From contig HF994935.1 in NCBI GenBank assembly GCA_000434295.1, positions 194,804 through 258,803 of the forward strand: 64,000 bases of DNA, given 5' to 3'. The position numbers and the translations under genes are program-made. This DNA is from Acetobacter sp. CAG:977. Its GTDB lineage: Bacteria > Pseudomonadota > Alphaproteobacteria > CAAGCB01 > CAG-977. This document shows, one piece after another, positions 9,301 to 17,071 of the stretch (positions are counted from its first letter, which is position 1; every line of letters starts with the position of its first letter). A model generated the notes under the pieces. The model was not told where the DNA came from and searched no databases. It saw only the letters and a program-made list of their open reading frames with translations.

Positions 9301-10442
9301 CACTACAAACGACTTCCGCACCGGCGCAGGATTCTGACGTCGCTCAGACGGAAAGCGTTCCTTTACCCGCGCCTCAACAAACGGCAAACGAAGAAATTGA
9401 AGAACTGTTGGAAGAAGACGTAACGTTGGGAATGCCCTCATTGAATTTGGGCGATGAGGCAACGTCCAAAGACGTCAAAGCGACAATTAGCGAAGCCGTA
9501 ACGGCGACGGATGCGGTTCAGGAACAAAAAACGCTTCAATCGGAACAAGAGCCTGCGGTGACAAAGCCCGCGGATCAGAAATCGGCGGAACAGAAACCTG
9601 CAGAGTTAAAACCGACGGAAACGACTTCCGAAACGGTAGCTCAGACGGTTCAGGAAACATCGGAACAGGAATCTGAAAAATCGAACGCTCCGACAAAAGC
9701 GACGGCAACGGCACCCGTTGCGGAAAAAGCGTCTCAGTCGCCGACCGCCGAAGCAAAAACAGAAACTTTGCCTGCCGCACAAACGCAAAAACAGGACGAA
9801 TCTTTGAAACAGGCGCCTGTTGCATCAACACAGCCTGCTGCACAAAAAGCTGATCCTCAAACGGTAAAAGCGCCCGAAAAAGCAAAAGAAAAAGCAAAAG
9901 ACGTATCGGCGCAAAAAACCGCGACGGCTCAGGAAAAAGCTCAGGAACCTCAAAAGAAACAAGATGCTTCAACAAAGCAGCCTGTTTCGTCTTCCGGGCT
10001 TGTTAATAAGGATGATCTCGACATAACAAGGGAAATCGTCACGGAACGCATTTCTCCGGTTACGGGACAGAAGGAAACGTATATTTTCATTGAACGCAAA
10101 CGCAATCCGAACCGTTTCAGGAAACGTTTCCCCGTTCAAAAGGAATTGAAGGACGATTCTTTGTCGCGTTCTTTGCCGCAAAAGGTCTTGGACGAGGAAG
10201 AACAAAAAACAAAGCTGACGAAAGAAGCGCGCCCGCAGGTTCCCGAAAAAACATTGTCAACCGAAACGGCAAATCCTGATTCCATTAAACAAACAAAGCA
10301 GGAAAAGACCGTCGCACCGTCAAAGCCTGCAACGCCGAAGCCTGCTTCTCAACCGATACAGGGGCGTGAATTGGGATCGGGCGGTTTGGAACACATTTCT
10401 TCGGAAACGAAGGCACCGATTCCTCAAGGACGCGTTTTATAA
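6348..10442 (+). CDS. membrane sulfatase/phosphoethanolamine-transferase-like protein with very long disordered tail
   Basis: A 1364-residue protein. A charged N-terminus is followed by about five membrane segments (residues about 37-195), then a periplasmic alkaline-phosphatase-superfamily domain (about 210-630). That domain shows VVYLVLSDHAG, the NNFTFFPHAYS region and the motif IIIHGDKGAS near 517-526. The PYVYDRFCRL and QQLFCTYAQIN motifs match sulfatase-like transferases found with surface glycan genes. The usual DHGSR metal-site motif reads DKGAS, so a ligand His and an Arg are replaced. From about residue 650 to the end the chain is low complexity, rich in Pro, Glu, Gln, Ala and Thr. 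Only a short ordered-looking patch appears near 1220-1280 (EIVTERISPVTGQKETYIFI). The tail is over half of the protein and has no frameshift. The catalytic role is uncertain. Confidence 0.75.
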   Translation: MANQEQDTDNELPENSAKRVKRVKAETAVPKDESSVAFYLNSSLFVFFVTSWMFAKFLDSNGYPLVLNDELLPEAVAVFGGLFVFSFLCLFLLSFSRFVSRVFLSVVAGVAAAYLLGLYSSYNIGEYLASSLDFLPRRQLHALASGGNFAVGIIAGIAFFILVNILRGGAMALLSLPALCALFVIFNNSAAEKIPNVKENKASIAANRDDAKSENVVYLVLSDHAGYAYALEKWQPKSVGNPSADKSPYFINDFYQANNFTFFPHAYSLFQDKYRSVASVVNPSQDKIGNEMFSRGTSSYYTASDEARVTLSKNETFKKLKDSGYKLNVYQSYPINYCDGAEGKRIDRCVTYPAPMGALYNADLSLFSKVLLLTGHWMDSFPPGRSFIDYVRKKLLAHKIKVNDFPFVGNPYARSLAVGQEQMLLRLRDDVKNAKGKNVFFAHVSLPGEPYVYDRFCRLKKDPQLWRLNKAYEGVEEPKEEERRWDAYNQQLFCTYAQINAVLKDWEASGDLKHTKIIIHGDKGASIMPSAKDLLLTAKVDQALERVKRNSSTTFAVYSPNAKKGEVKPNPCDLGTLAKLYLFGEKSEACKLPDLKNFGEEEKSKLQKWLTSPIAGINYTPKEKYAKTYADWLDMGGQSSLAAAERRYKAMKGRKTANDKLNFLEPPAERKSTDTLKIQGEDSAKQEVVVPVPEEQTPSAEQTATLPEMPGETVPAVTDDDTQEIHEPQAESVDVIFEQTPSEAPKKIELPEIDPEFAKSKWKLVEEADAKPEEKKQPLPQDEAENKQPATNEVVPLPQENVPASVSEENKTTAEDGNAAGDIVALPDLGAHPVPEAAPVPEAQVSELPPLPENLPIQEQILSVKESETSAQPKAQEFSVQQNVPEVGEGVIDLPDLPLPEENAEPEQNSNVQPQEKTAAANAGDQTANAVQQPASKIPPEPQPSLEIRSESFEADFDFPEPEIEPQQEAVSVTEQADEAVPGTTLQTTSAPAQDSDVAQTESVPLPAPQQTANEEIEELLEEDVTLGMPSLNLGDEATSKDVKATISEAVTATDAVQEQKTLQSEQEPAVTKPADQKSAEQKPAELKPTETTSETVAQTVQETSEQESEKSNAPTKATATAPVAEKASQSPTAEAKTETLPAAQTQKQDESLKQAPVASTQPAAQKADPQTVKAPEKAKEKAKDVSAQKTATAQEKAQEPQKKQDASTKQPVSSSGLVNKDDLDITREIVTERISPVTGQKETYIFIERKRNPNRFRKRFPVQKELKDDSLSRSLPQKVLDEEEQKTKLTKEARPQVPEKTLSTETANPDSIKQTKQEKTVAPSKPATPKPASQPIQGRELGSGGLEHISSETKAPIPQGRVL

Positions 10443-10584
10443 TAATGTTTTAATAAAGCGCTTTTTGTGTTAAACTGAACGGGTCTTAAAAGGAAAGAGA
10501 ATTAAGGGCTGATCGGATGCCCGCCGCCTTTGTGGGAAAGAAGCGGCAAATTTAAGTATCAAAACTCTTTCAAAGGACTAAACC

Positions 10585-10881
10585 ATGACAGAGAATCAAG
10601 CGTTTCAGCGTATTCGGCAAGAGCTGAAGGACAATCGTGTTGTTGTCTTTATGAAAGGGACGCCTGCCAAGCCGCGTTGTGCGTTTTCAGCAGATGCGGC
10701 TCAGTGCTTAAAAGCCGGCGGCATTTCATATAAAAGCGTTGACGTCTATTCGGATCCGCAGTTGTTTGACGGCATTCGCCAATATACGCACTATATGCAT
10801 TTCCCTCAGATGTTTGTTGACGGTCGCTTTGTCGGCGGCAGCGACAGCGTTCACAAGCTGGCAATGAAAAAACAGCTCTGA
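10585..10881 (+). CDS. grxD: monothiol glutaredoxin (Grx4/GrxD family) with CAFS active site
   Basis: The 98-residue product matches monothiol glutaredoxins that bind a glutathione-ligated [2Fe-2S] cluster and traffic Fe-S clusters with BolA-type partners. It has VVVFMKGTPAKPRC with Cys32, the cis-Pro region FPQMFVDG and the GSH-binding GGSD. The family signature CGFS reads CAFS here: Ala33 from a GCG codon. That Gly is nearly invariant, so this is a real oddity. AAGGACTAAACC precedes the ATG. The gene stands alone with a strong terminator behind it, and no bolA is adjacent. Confidence 0.9.
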   Translation: MTENQAFQRIRQELKDNRVVVFMKGTPAKPRCAFSADAAQCLKAGGISYKSVDVYSDPQLFDGIRQYTHYMHFPQMFVDGRFVGGSDSVHKLAMKKQL

Positions 10882-10896
10882 CGAAGGGTTTTCATA

Positions 10897-10931
10897 AAAA
10901 AATAAGCCCTGATTGAAGGGCTTATTTTTTT
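10897..10931. terminator. strong bidirectional terminator after glutaredoxin gene
   Basis: Perfect hairpin: the arm AAAAAATAAGCCCT, a six-base loop, then AGGGCTTATTTTTTT. It ends in T-runs on both strands, so it can stop the glutaredoxin transcript and the long minus-strand operon, whose last gene ends at 11003. Confidence 0.9.
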
Positions 10932-11002
10932 GATAGAGGTACGTTTTTTCGGTGCGGGTTTTGTTTTCTTCAGGCAAGGAAAACAAAAGTAGAAAGCCTA
11001 TC

Positions 11003-12121
11003 TTAATGAACGGATTCTTTTGGGAAAAAGCTATATTCTTTTTTGTAGAATTTTCTTAAGTTGTTAAGAAAAGATTCAAAAGAATACAATTTTGATAATA
11101 TTTCTTTGTGTTTTTCAATGATTAAATTGTATTCATCTTCATTGTTTAATAAGTTCCTAATATCATTAGGTAGCTTTTCAGCCATTTCTTCATAAGAGGA
11201 ATAAACATTTTTGAGATTTTTAAAATCGTCGGACGGAAAAAAATCAGGGTTATACACACTGATTCCGATGGATTCGACAGCGAGCGGATCACAGAAATAA
11301 CCGTCAAGACCTTCACCGAAACTGATAACACAAAAAGCTCTTGAGATCAAATCCAAGTATTTTTTAAAGGTTAAATTTTTTACGGTAATAATTTTAAAGT
11401 TTTTTAATTCTTCGCGAATTCTTTTTTCAATTTTTTCTTTATAGCAGTTTTCATCAGGAGAGAAAACGATAATTTTTTCTTTTTGTTTGAATGTTCTGCG
11501 CGGAGAATGCTTTTTTTCAATAAAAACGGAAAAGTGATGTAACGGAATCCCAAATTGATCACAAGTATTTTGGTTCGCATAACTGTCGTGAGCAGTAGTT
11601 TGCGTAATGTTTTTTGTGAGAAGGAATAAATCTTTAAAAAATTTTCGTTCTGGCATTAAGAGTATATTCTGATTTAAAATATTTATTTGAAGCTTTCTGT
11701 TTGGTGCTTTCAGAAAAGATTTTTGTTCTTCGGAAAACCAAGAATAAATAACACCAGAAACGAATTCAGGGATATGTAAAATAATTTCATCAGGATTTGC
11801 ATAAGCAACAGCTTGGTCAAAACGCCAGATTTTTTCATCATTTTGAAAAAGGCGGTTTTTTACATAGGTTGCTGCCCCTGGAAACGTGCATAATATAGTA
11901 GCGGCATCTGGGTTTATAATCCTTGAATACTTACACAGGGAAAATATGGACATTATTCCACCGTTAATTTCTTCCTTTTGAGGGATAAAAAAAACGATTA
12001 GCTTTTTGCAATTTTTTAAAGTTTTCTTGTCGTACAAATCTTGTCTGAAATAAACCGACTTCGTTTTTATTTTTTTAGCCAATGCTTTTGTTTTTCTAAA
12101 ATATCTTCCAAAGATTGACAT
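11003..12121 (-). CDS. putative glycosyltransferase-like protein, AT-rich
   Basis: The 372-residue protein has no confident family match by eye. The C-terminal half contains ISFGEGLDGYFCDPLAVESI followed by a hydrophobic strand and NPDFFP. This resembles the donor-binding end of GT-B glycosyltransferases, where an acidic/Glu patch contacts the sugar nucleotide. No signal peptide or membrane segment is seen; the N-terminus is very basic, with many Lys residues. Base composition is much more AT-rich than the surrounding genome, suggesting recent transfer. It lies 73 bases behind the luxC-like gene on the same strand with its own good ribosome site (GGGAG, eight bases before ATG). It may be the last gene of the acyl/transketolase operon and attach or elongate its product. 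Confidence 0.55.
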   Translation of the reverse strand: MSIFGRYFRKTKALAKKIKTKSVYFRQDLYDKKTLKNCKKLIVFFIPQKEEINGGIMSIFSLCKYSRIINPDAATILCTFPGAATYVKNRLFQNDEKIWRFDQAVAYANPDEIILHIPEFVSGVIYSWFSEEQKSFLKAPNRKLQINILNQNILLMPERKFFKDLFLLTKNITQTTAHDSYANQNTCDQFGIPLHHFSVFIEKKHSPRRTFKQKEKIIVFSPDENCYKEKIEKRIREELKNFKIITVKNLTFKKYLDLISRAFCVISFGEGLDGYFCDPLAVESIGISVYNPDFFPSDDFKNLKNVYSSYEEMAEKLPNDIRNLLNNEDEYNLIIEKHKEILSKLYSFESFLNNLRKFYKKEYSFFPKESVH

Positions 12122-12194
12122 GATAAGAACTCCCGATATAAAAAGATTTTTTTATTTTGATGTCTTCTAGAACAAGGGGGCTTTTTAGAAAGGA

Positions 12195-13406
12195 TCAGAA
12201 CACGACCTTTCTTGACATCTGGCGGATCAGGTCAAAGCCGTCCCAGTCCAGACTGAAATCCATTGATTTTCCGACCGGCACCGCGCGGTCTGTCCCTTTG
12301 GGGGCGGCAGTCGCGAAAAAGTCGGACAATTCTTCTTTTGTCAGGCCGATATATGTCATTGTTTGGCATTTTTCGGTGCATACGGGGCAAATATCTTTTA
12401 ATTCGTTTGCATCGTATTCAAAGAAAAAGCCGCTGTTATATTTATAATCGGGCAGGTCGTAAGAAAGCTCTTTTACCGTAATGCGCGTGATTAAATTGTC
12501 TTCGGTCGGGATCAGTCGAACGTCTTTTTTTGCGGCGGTACGATAAAAAGCCGCTAACTTTCCGACGGCTTGAACGGGAGCAAGGGTGTATTTTTCTTTT
12601 GCCAGCGCATGAATGTTGTCCCAAAAAAGTTTTTTGGCTTTTTCTTTTTCCCGTCCCATCCAGATAATAATGCGTGGCGACGTGCAGGCGTTTTGGTCGC
12701 TGAAAAACGTGTCGTTGTAAAAATCTTGTGCCGTTCGGGCTTTGTTTTCGATTTTCAGATATTCGTCGGCATTGATGACCAAAATCGAATGGCGGTCGGC
12801 AAACGTGATTTCCGTCGCGCGCGGTTTTAACGGCGATCGGCGCATTTCCGAAATCGTCATATCTCCGCCCCAAACGATGCGCACGTCGCAAATCGCGGAC
12901 AACATATCCGAAACGGCTTTGTCGGGCGCATATTTGACCATACAGACATAAGGGGCAAGAAAACGGAATTCACCGTTCAACAATTCGTTGACGGCATTGC
13001 AAATGACATTGACCTGTTCAAAATCTTTGGCGGGCAGACGGACGATATTGGCGTTTCCCGCTAACAGTCCGGCGGCAAAGCTGAACGCGAAATTGACGGG
13101 AACGTTGGACGGTGTTGAATGAAAGGCAATGCCTCTGCCCAGCCTGTGATTTAAATCGTCGTATTTTTCTTTTTCTTTCAGTAACGCGGATTTCCGGCAC
13201 CAAAAAGCAAAAGTCGCCACATCCGACCATGCTTTTCCCGTTTTAAGCAAAAGCGCGGACAGGGCGTTCAAAAAAGAAACCGCATCGTTGCTAAACGGCG
13301 GCAACGCTTTTAATTCGGACATGGCGGCAAGAATATCCGCGTTTCCGACAATGAATTGTTCAGAATTTAACGGCATAGGTATCGCTGCATCCTCTGATTT
13401 CTGCAT
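12195..13406 (-). CDS. LuxC-like acyl-CoA/acyl-protein reductase
   Basis: Matches the LuxC family, which uses NADPH to reduce an enzyme-bound acyl group to a long-chain aldehyde. It shows HSTPSNVPVNFAFSFAAGLL, the GGD turn in IVWGGDMTI and the nucleophile Cys241 in QNACTSPR, in the family order. Length is 403 residues from the ATG at 13406, or 393 from an internal ATG at 13376; neither has a clear ribosome site. The frame overlaps the luxE-like gene by 47 or 17 bases, so translation is coupled either way. No luxA, luxB or luxD is present, so this is not a light operon. The aldehyde is presumably an intermediate in the operon's own product. Confidence 0.85.
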   Translation of the reverse strand: MQKSEDAAIPMPLNSEQFIVGNADILAAMSELKALPPFSNDAVSFLNALSALLLKTGKAWSDVATFAFWCRKSALLKEKEKYDDLNHRLGRGIAFHSTPSNVPVNFAFSFAAGLLAGNANIVRLPAKDFEQVNVICNAVNELLNGEFRFLAPYVCMVKYAPDKAVSDMLSAICDVRIVWGGDMTISEMRRSPLKPRATEITFADRHSILVINADEYLKIENKARTAQDFYNDTFFSDQNACTSPRIIIWMGREKEKAKKLFWDNIHALAKEKYTLAPVQAVGKLAAFYRTAAKKDVRLIPTEDNLITRITVKELSYDLPDYKYNSGFFFEYDANELKDICPVCTEKCQTMTYIGLTKEELSDFFATAAPKGTDRAVPVGKSMDFSLDWDGFDLIRQMSRKVVF

Positions 13407-14442
13407 TTTTTAAACGTCCGAAAATTTTAAAGTATTTTCCTTTTCTGCCGCAGGGACAGTCGTCTTCGCCCAAGACGGCGCCTTCGTCTTCGGTCAGCAA
13501 AGAATGTCCGGGGTAAGATTCCGGCAACAAAGAAACGACTTGAATGATGCCTTTTTCGCCGTTTTCAGCCAACGAAAAATCATGTGCGCGCCTGACGGCA
13601 ACGTCCGAAAAAACAGACGCATGCAAATGTCCGCATTCGCACTGCATATAAATGCAACCCGTTTGTTCAACCATGCCGTAATAATCATGAATGTCCGACA
13701 ATCCGCAAACATCTGTCAGCCTTTTTTGGAATTCTGCGGCGCTGACGGCTTCTTGGATCAGTTTCTTCCATCCGCCGCCGTGAATGAGGATACCGTTTGA
13801 CAAATCGATTTTAACGTTGCTTTTCAACAGTTCTTTGTAAAAATGCTGCCACACCATAAACGTAAAACCGAACAACAGTATTTTTTGCCCCTGATGCCGC
13901 TCCAAGAAAGCCCGTACGGCGTCAAAATCGATTTGCATATCGTCGTTTAAAGCATAAGTTCTGTCCGCGCCAAAGATGGAAAACCCTAAAATTCCGGCAC
14001 CTCTGGCAGAGAACATGGCTCTGTTTTTTATGACGGATGGGCTGTCGATAATCAGCATCGGCAGGCGAGCGGCACCCGTAAATTCGGAAACGATTTTTAC
14101 CAAAGTTTTTTGCTGATTTGCCGCGGTCGTTTTATCCAAACAGATTTTGGATACGGCTTGCCCCGTCGTTCCGGAAGACGTCATCGTTTTAAATATTTCT
14201 TCGTCGGGGATGCTTTTCAGATCAAGCTCTTTGAACAAAGAAACGGGCAGGAAAGGCAAATCCGTCCAATCGCGGACTTCATTGAAATCAAAGCCTTTTC
14301 CGTTCAGCATATTTCTGTACAGCGGGCACGCATCATAATGTTTGTGTGTCAGGCGCAGCAGAGCATCCGTCAAAAAGCGTTTTTTTTCTTCTTTGTTCAC
14401 GCCGAAGGGCGGCAAAGACAGAGCCGTTTCAAAATCACTCAT
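13360..14442 (-). CDS. LuxE-like acyl-protein synthetase
   Basis: The 360-residue product resembles LuxE, which activates a fatty acid with ATP to acyl-AMP and hands the acyl group to LuxC. It has the adenylate-forming loop TSSGTTGQAVSK near residues 88-99, HDYYGMVEQTG as the A5-like motif and GRLKNAEIRG near the end. A CECG...CPCG pair of Cys motifs suggests a small structural metal site. It overlaps the downstream luxC-like gene and overlaps the upstream ligase stop by 8 bases. The acyl donor could be a free acid released from the operon's carrier proteins, since no LuxD thioesterase is seen. Confidence 0.85.
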   Translation of the reverse strand: MSDFETALSLPPFGVNKEEKKRFLTDALLRLTHKHYDACPLYRNMLNGKGFDFNEVRDWTDLPFLPVSLFKELDLKSIPDEEIFKTMTSSGTTGQAVSKICLDKTTAANQQKTLVKIVSEFTGAARLPMLIIDSPSVIKNRAMFSARGAGILGFSIFGADRTYALNDDMQIDFDAVRAFLERHQGQKILLFGFTFMVWQHFYKELLKSNVKIDLSNGILIHGGGWKKLIQEAVSAAEFQKRLTDVCGLSDIHDYYGMVEQTGCIYMQCECGHLHASVFSDVAVRRAHDFSLAENGEKGIIQVVSLLPESYPGHSLLTEDEGAVLGEDDCPCGRKGKYFKIFGRLKNAEIRGCSDTYAVKF

Positions 14443-15841
14443 TGATTTTCTCCAACGCGGCGTAAAGAGTTTTTCCCGCCTCGTTTTTGGGGATTTTTTC
14501 CAAGTACGAGACGCGGAATGCCGTCGGGTTTAAACGGCTTTTTTCGGCGATAAAGGCTTTAACGTCTTTGATATCGTCTTCATTTGTTACGAAAATATCC
14601 ATACGGTCGTCCCGCCCCGTGCAAGCGCAATCCAAACCGTTGAAATGCGATTTGATCAGCCGTTCGGTTTCATCCAGATTGACGCGATTGCCAAAGATTT
14701 TAAGGAATCTTTTTTTGCGTCCGACGATATAGAAAAATCCGTCATCGTCGAATTTAGCCATATCTCCCGTAACCAGCCGTCCGTTTCGTTCGTCGCCTTT
14801 GATTAAATCTTCGCCTTTTTCGGCATAGCCGAGCGTGACGTTATCGCCTTCATAGACCAGTTCTCCGACGGTATCGGGAGCTGTGATTTCATTTTCTTGC
14901 GTATCGATCAGCGTAAATTTTCCGCCCGGAATGGCAATTCCCATAGAGCCCGCTTTTTCCAAAGAATTTTGCGCGGGCAGCCAACCCATTCGCGCCGTTG
15001 CTTCGGTTTGTCCGTACATGACGACAAATTTTCGCCCGCTTTGAGCGGCGTATTCGGCGAATTTTTTATGCAATTCGGGGGACAGCTTTCCTCCGGCCTG
15101 CGTCATGGTACGCAATGTCGGAACGTCTCTGCGGAAGAATCTCAGCTTGTCCAAGATTTCATAAGTATAAGGAACGCCGCCGAACGATGTTGCGCCGAAT
15201 TTATCGAACTGTTCCCAAAATTCGCGTTGCATCAAAGTCTTTGACGTTAAAATGACGGCGGCTCCGGCATCCAGATGCGTATTGACGATGGACAGCCCGT
15301 AAGTATAGTTCATCGGCAAAGTCGTAATGGCGCGTTCCGTATCGTCGATATTCAGGTACTCAACGATGGAAGCGGTGTTTGCTTCGATATTTTTATAGCT
15401 TTGGCGAACCAGCTTTGGCGACCCCGTAGACCCTGACGTTGTCAACAGCAAAGCCAAATCGTCGTGCAAAGGAAAAGGCGCGTCTTCGTTTAAAGAAACC
15501 AAAGAGTACCCGTAAGCTTCAAAGACAGGTTTTTCGTTGAAACGCTCTGCCGTTTGAGCGGGTGCCCAAATATATTGAGGACGATACAGGCGTAAGAAGT
15601 TATCCAACAATTCCGTATCGATATGAGCGTCCAGCATTAAAGGGACGACTTTATTTTTTAGAAACGAAACGTAGCCTGCCATAGAAGCGTAAGTATTCGA
15701 GCACAGACAAAACACCAACGTTCTGGGGGGCAAATATTGTTTCATTTCGTCGCAAAAAGCCGACAGGGAGGAATAAGTAAATTCCTCTCCGTCTTCGGTA
15801 ATCGCGCAGATTTTGTTCGGGTAACGGTTAAAATTCCACAT
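14435..15841 (-). CDS. AMP-forming acyl ligase (ANL superfamily)
   Basis: A 468-residue adenylate-forming enzyme, compact for the superfamily. Motifs in order: LLTTSGSTGSPKLV (phosphate loop), TTLPMNYTYGLS, MYGQTEATARMGW, GDMAKFDDDGFFYIVGRKKR, and the catalytic Lys in KNEAGKTLY near the C-terminus. It overlaps the upstream ACP gene by 14 bases, and that ACP is its most likely partner. A carboxylic acid would be adenylated and loaded on Ser35 of the ACP. The substrate is not predictable by eye. Together with the LuxE-like protein the operon has two ATP-dependent acyl-activating enzymes. Confidence 0.88.
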   Translation of the reverse strand: MWNFNRYPNKICAITEDGEEFTYSSLSAFCDEMKQYLPPRTLVFCLCSNTYASMAGYVSFLKNKVVPLMLDAHIDTELLDNFLRLYRPQYIWAPAQTAERFNEKPVFEAYGYSLVSLNEDAPFPLHDDLALLLTTSGSTGSPKLVRQSYKNIEANTASIVEYLNIDDTERAITTLPMNYTYGLSIVNTHLDAGAAVILTSKTLMQREFWEQFDKFGATSFGGVPYTYEILDKLRFFRRDVPTLRTMTQAGGKLSPELHKKFAEYAAQSGRKFVVMYGQTEATARMGWLPAQNSLEKAGSMGIAIPGGKFTLIDTQENEITAPDTVGELVYEGDNVTLGYAEKGEDLIKGDERNGRLVTGDMAKFDDDGFFYIVGRKKRFLKIFGNRVNLDETERLIKSHFNGLDCACTGRDDRMDIFVTNEDDIKDVKAFIAEKSRLNPTAFRVSYLEKIPKNEAGKTLYAALEKINE

Positions 15842-16067
15842 TGTACTTTTGGCTCAGGATTTCTTTTCCTTTTTCGAAAGAGCTGAAATCGATGATATCG
15901 TCGGTTTCCATCATGATATCGAACGCTTCTTCCAAAGCGGCGATCAGCCCCATGTGTCCGACGGAATCCCAAGCTTCGATGCTTTGGTATTTCAAGTTGG
16001 GGACATCGGCTTCGGGGACGTCAAAGGCTTCGACGAAGGCTTTGATATATTTTTCGTTATTGGTCAT
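15828..16067 (-). CDS. acyl carrier protein (second ACP of the operon)
   Basis: A 79-residue acidic protein with the 4'-phosphopantetheine motif EAWDSVGHMG; Ser35 is the attachment site. Four-helix ACP pattern and length fit. It starts 29 bases after the transketolase C-subunit and overlaps the start of the acyl ligase, which places it between the ketol-transfer and acyl-activation parts of the operon. It differs clearly from the other ACP at 22.1 kb, so the two are probably specialised carriers. GGAG (eight bases before the ATG) gives a good start. Confidence 0.9.
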   Translation of the reverse strand: MTNNEKYIKAFVEAFDVPEADVPNLKYQSIEAWDSVGHMGLIAALEEAFDIMMETDDIIDFSSFEKGKEILSQKYNVEF

Positions 16068-16096
16068 GATTTAATCTCCTGGTTCAGTTACATAGG

Positions 16097-17071
16097 TTAC
16101 AGATTTTTATAGGCTTCGGTAATTTTTTCAGCGATTTGAGGAGCCGTCAAACCGCTGTTTTCAAGCAGACGCGGATATTCGTCGGCATGAATATAAGTAT
16201 CTTCGGCGCCGATGATGCAAAGCGGGGGCGTTTTTTTCGTGCGCGTTGCCAATATTTCAGCAACGGCGCCGCCCAGTCCGCCGATAACCGATCCTTCTTC
16301 GACTGTAACGATCAATTTTGCCTGACAGGCTTCTTTGATCGCTTCAACGTCCAAAGGTTTAATGGTATGCATATCGACGACTTTTGCTTCGATACCGCGT
16401 TCGGAAAGGATTTCCGCGGCTTTTAACGATTGGTAGACCATGGTTCCCGTTGCAAAGATCGTGATGTCTTTGCCTTCTTTAAGGGATATGGACTTTCCGA
16501 TTTCGAAATCGAAATCCTCGGAGTAGACAATCGGATTATGCGTAGCCCCGGTCAGTCGAACATAAACCGGCAAATCCGAATTTGCCAAAGACATGATCAT
16601 TTTGACCGTTTCGGTGCAATCGGCAGGCGAGAGAACCGTCAAATTCGGAATAGAGCGCATAATGGCAATATCATTGATGCAGTGATGGGTAGCTCCGTAT
16701 TCGCCTTGAGAAAAACCTGCGGACAACCCTAAAATTTTAACGCCCAGCTTCATATACCCTAACGTTACGCGGACTTGATCCGTGCAACGCATGGACATAA
16801 AGGGCGCCTGAGCGGTTACGAAAGGATTGAAGCCTTCTTTTGCCAATCCTCCGGCGACGGTAATCATATTTTGTTCAGATATGCCGGCATTGAAAAAACG
16901 GTCGGGATACGCATTTTTAAAACGCATCAAGCCAGAGTACGTTCCTTGATCGGCTGTCATGAAGATACTTTTTTCGTTTTCTTTTGCTACTTCAAGTGCG
17001 GCGATTCCGATGCAACCGTTTGCTCCGGTTAAAGACCAAGTTTTGATATTGATGGGGGAATATTTAATCAT
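16097..17071 (-). CDS. transketolase, C-terminal subunit (split enzyme)
   Basis: A 324-residue protein equivalent to the pyrimidine-binding plus C-terminal domains of transketolase. It has the catalytic Glu in the GISEQNM motif, which activates thiamine diphosphate, and GEYGATHHCINDIA, the loop containing substrate-site His residues. The C-terminal domain contains VTVEEGSVIGGLGG. It overlaps the N-terminal subunit gene by ATGA, so the two chains are made together. Split transketolases of this kind occur in archaea, some bacteria and in specialised-metabolite or surface-sugar clusters. There, they move a two-carbon ketol unit from a ketose phosphate to an unusual acceptor. The cluster context argues against a role in the pentose phosphate pathway. 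Confidence 0.92.
   Translation of the reverse strand: MIKYSPINIKTWSLTGANGCIGIAALEVAKENEKSIFMTADQGTYSGLMRFKNAYPDRFFNAGISEQNMITVAGGLAKEGFNPFVTAQAPFMSMRCTDQVRVTLGYMKLGVKILGLSAGFSQGEYGATHHCINDIAIMRSIPNLTVLSPADCTETVKMIMSLANSDLPVYVRLTGATHNPIVYSEDFDFEIGKSISLKEGKDITIFATGTMVYQSLKAAEILSERGIEAKVVDMHTIKPLDVEAIKEACQAKLIVTVEEGSVIGGLGGAVAEILATRTKKTPPLCIIGAEDTYIHADEYPRLLENSGLTAPQIAEKITEAYKNL

Noticed and set aside
6493..10205. Several long open frames antisense to the sulfatase-like gene and elsewhere
   Set aside because: They are low-complexity shadows of the real gene's codon bias, without ribosome sites or family matches.
10443..10584. Small RNA or riboswitch upstream of the glutaredoxin gene
   Set aside because: Only a weak GCCGC/GCGGC hairpin and a poor promoter-like pair are visible; not enough to support a feature.
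12195..14442. Bioluminescence (lux) operon, from LuxC- and LuxE-like genes
   Set aside because: There is no luxA, luxB or luxD, and the genes are embedded in an ACP/transketolase operon; only the aldehyde-forming chemistry is borrowed.
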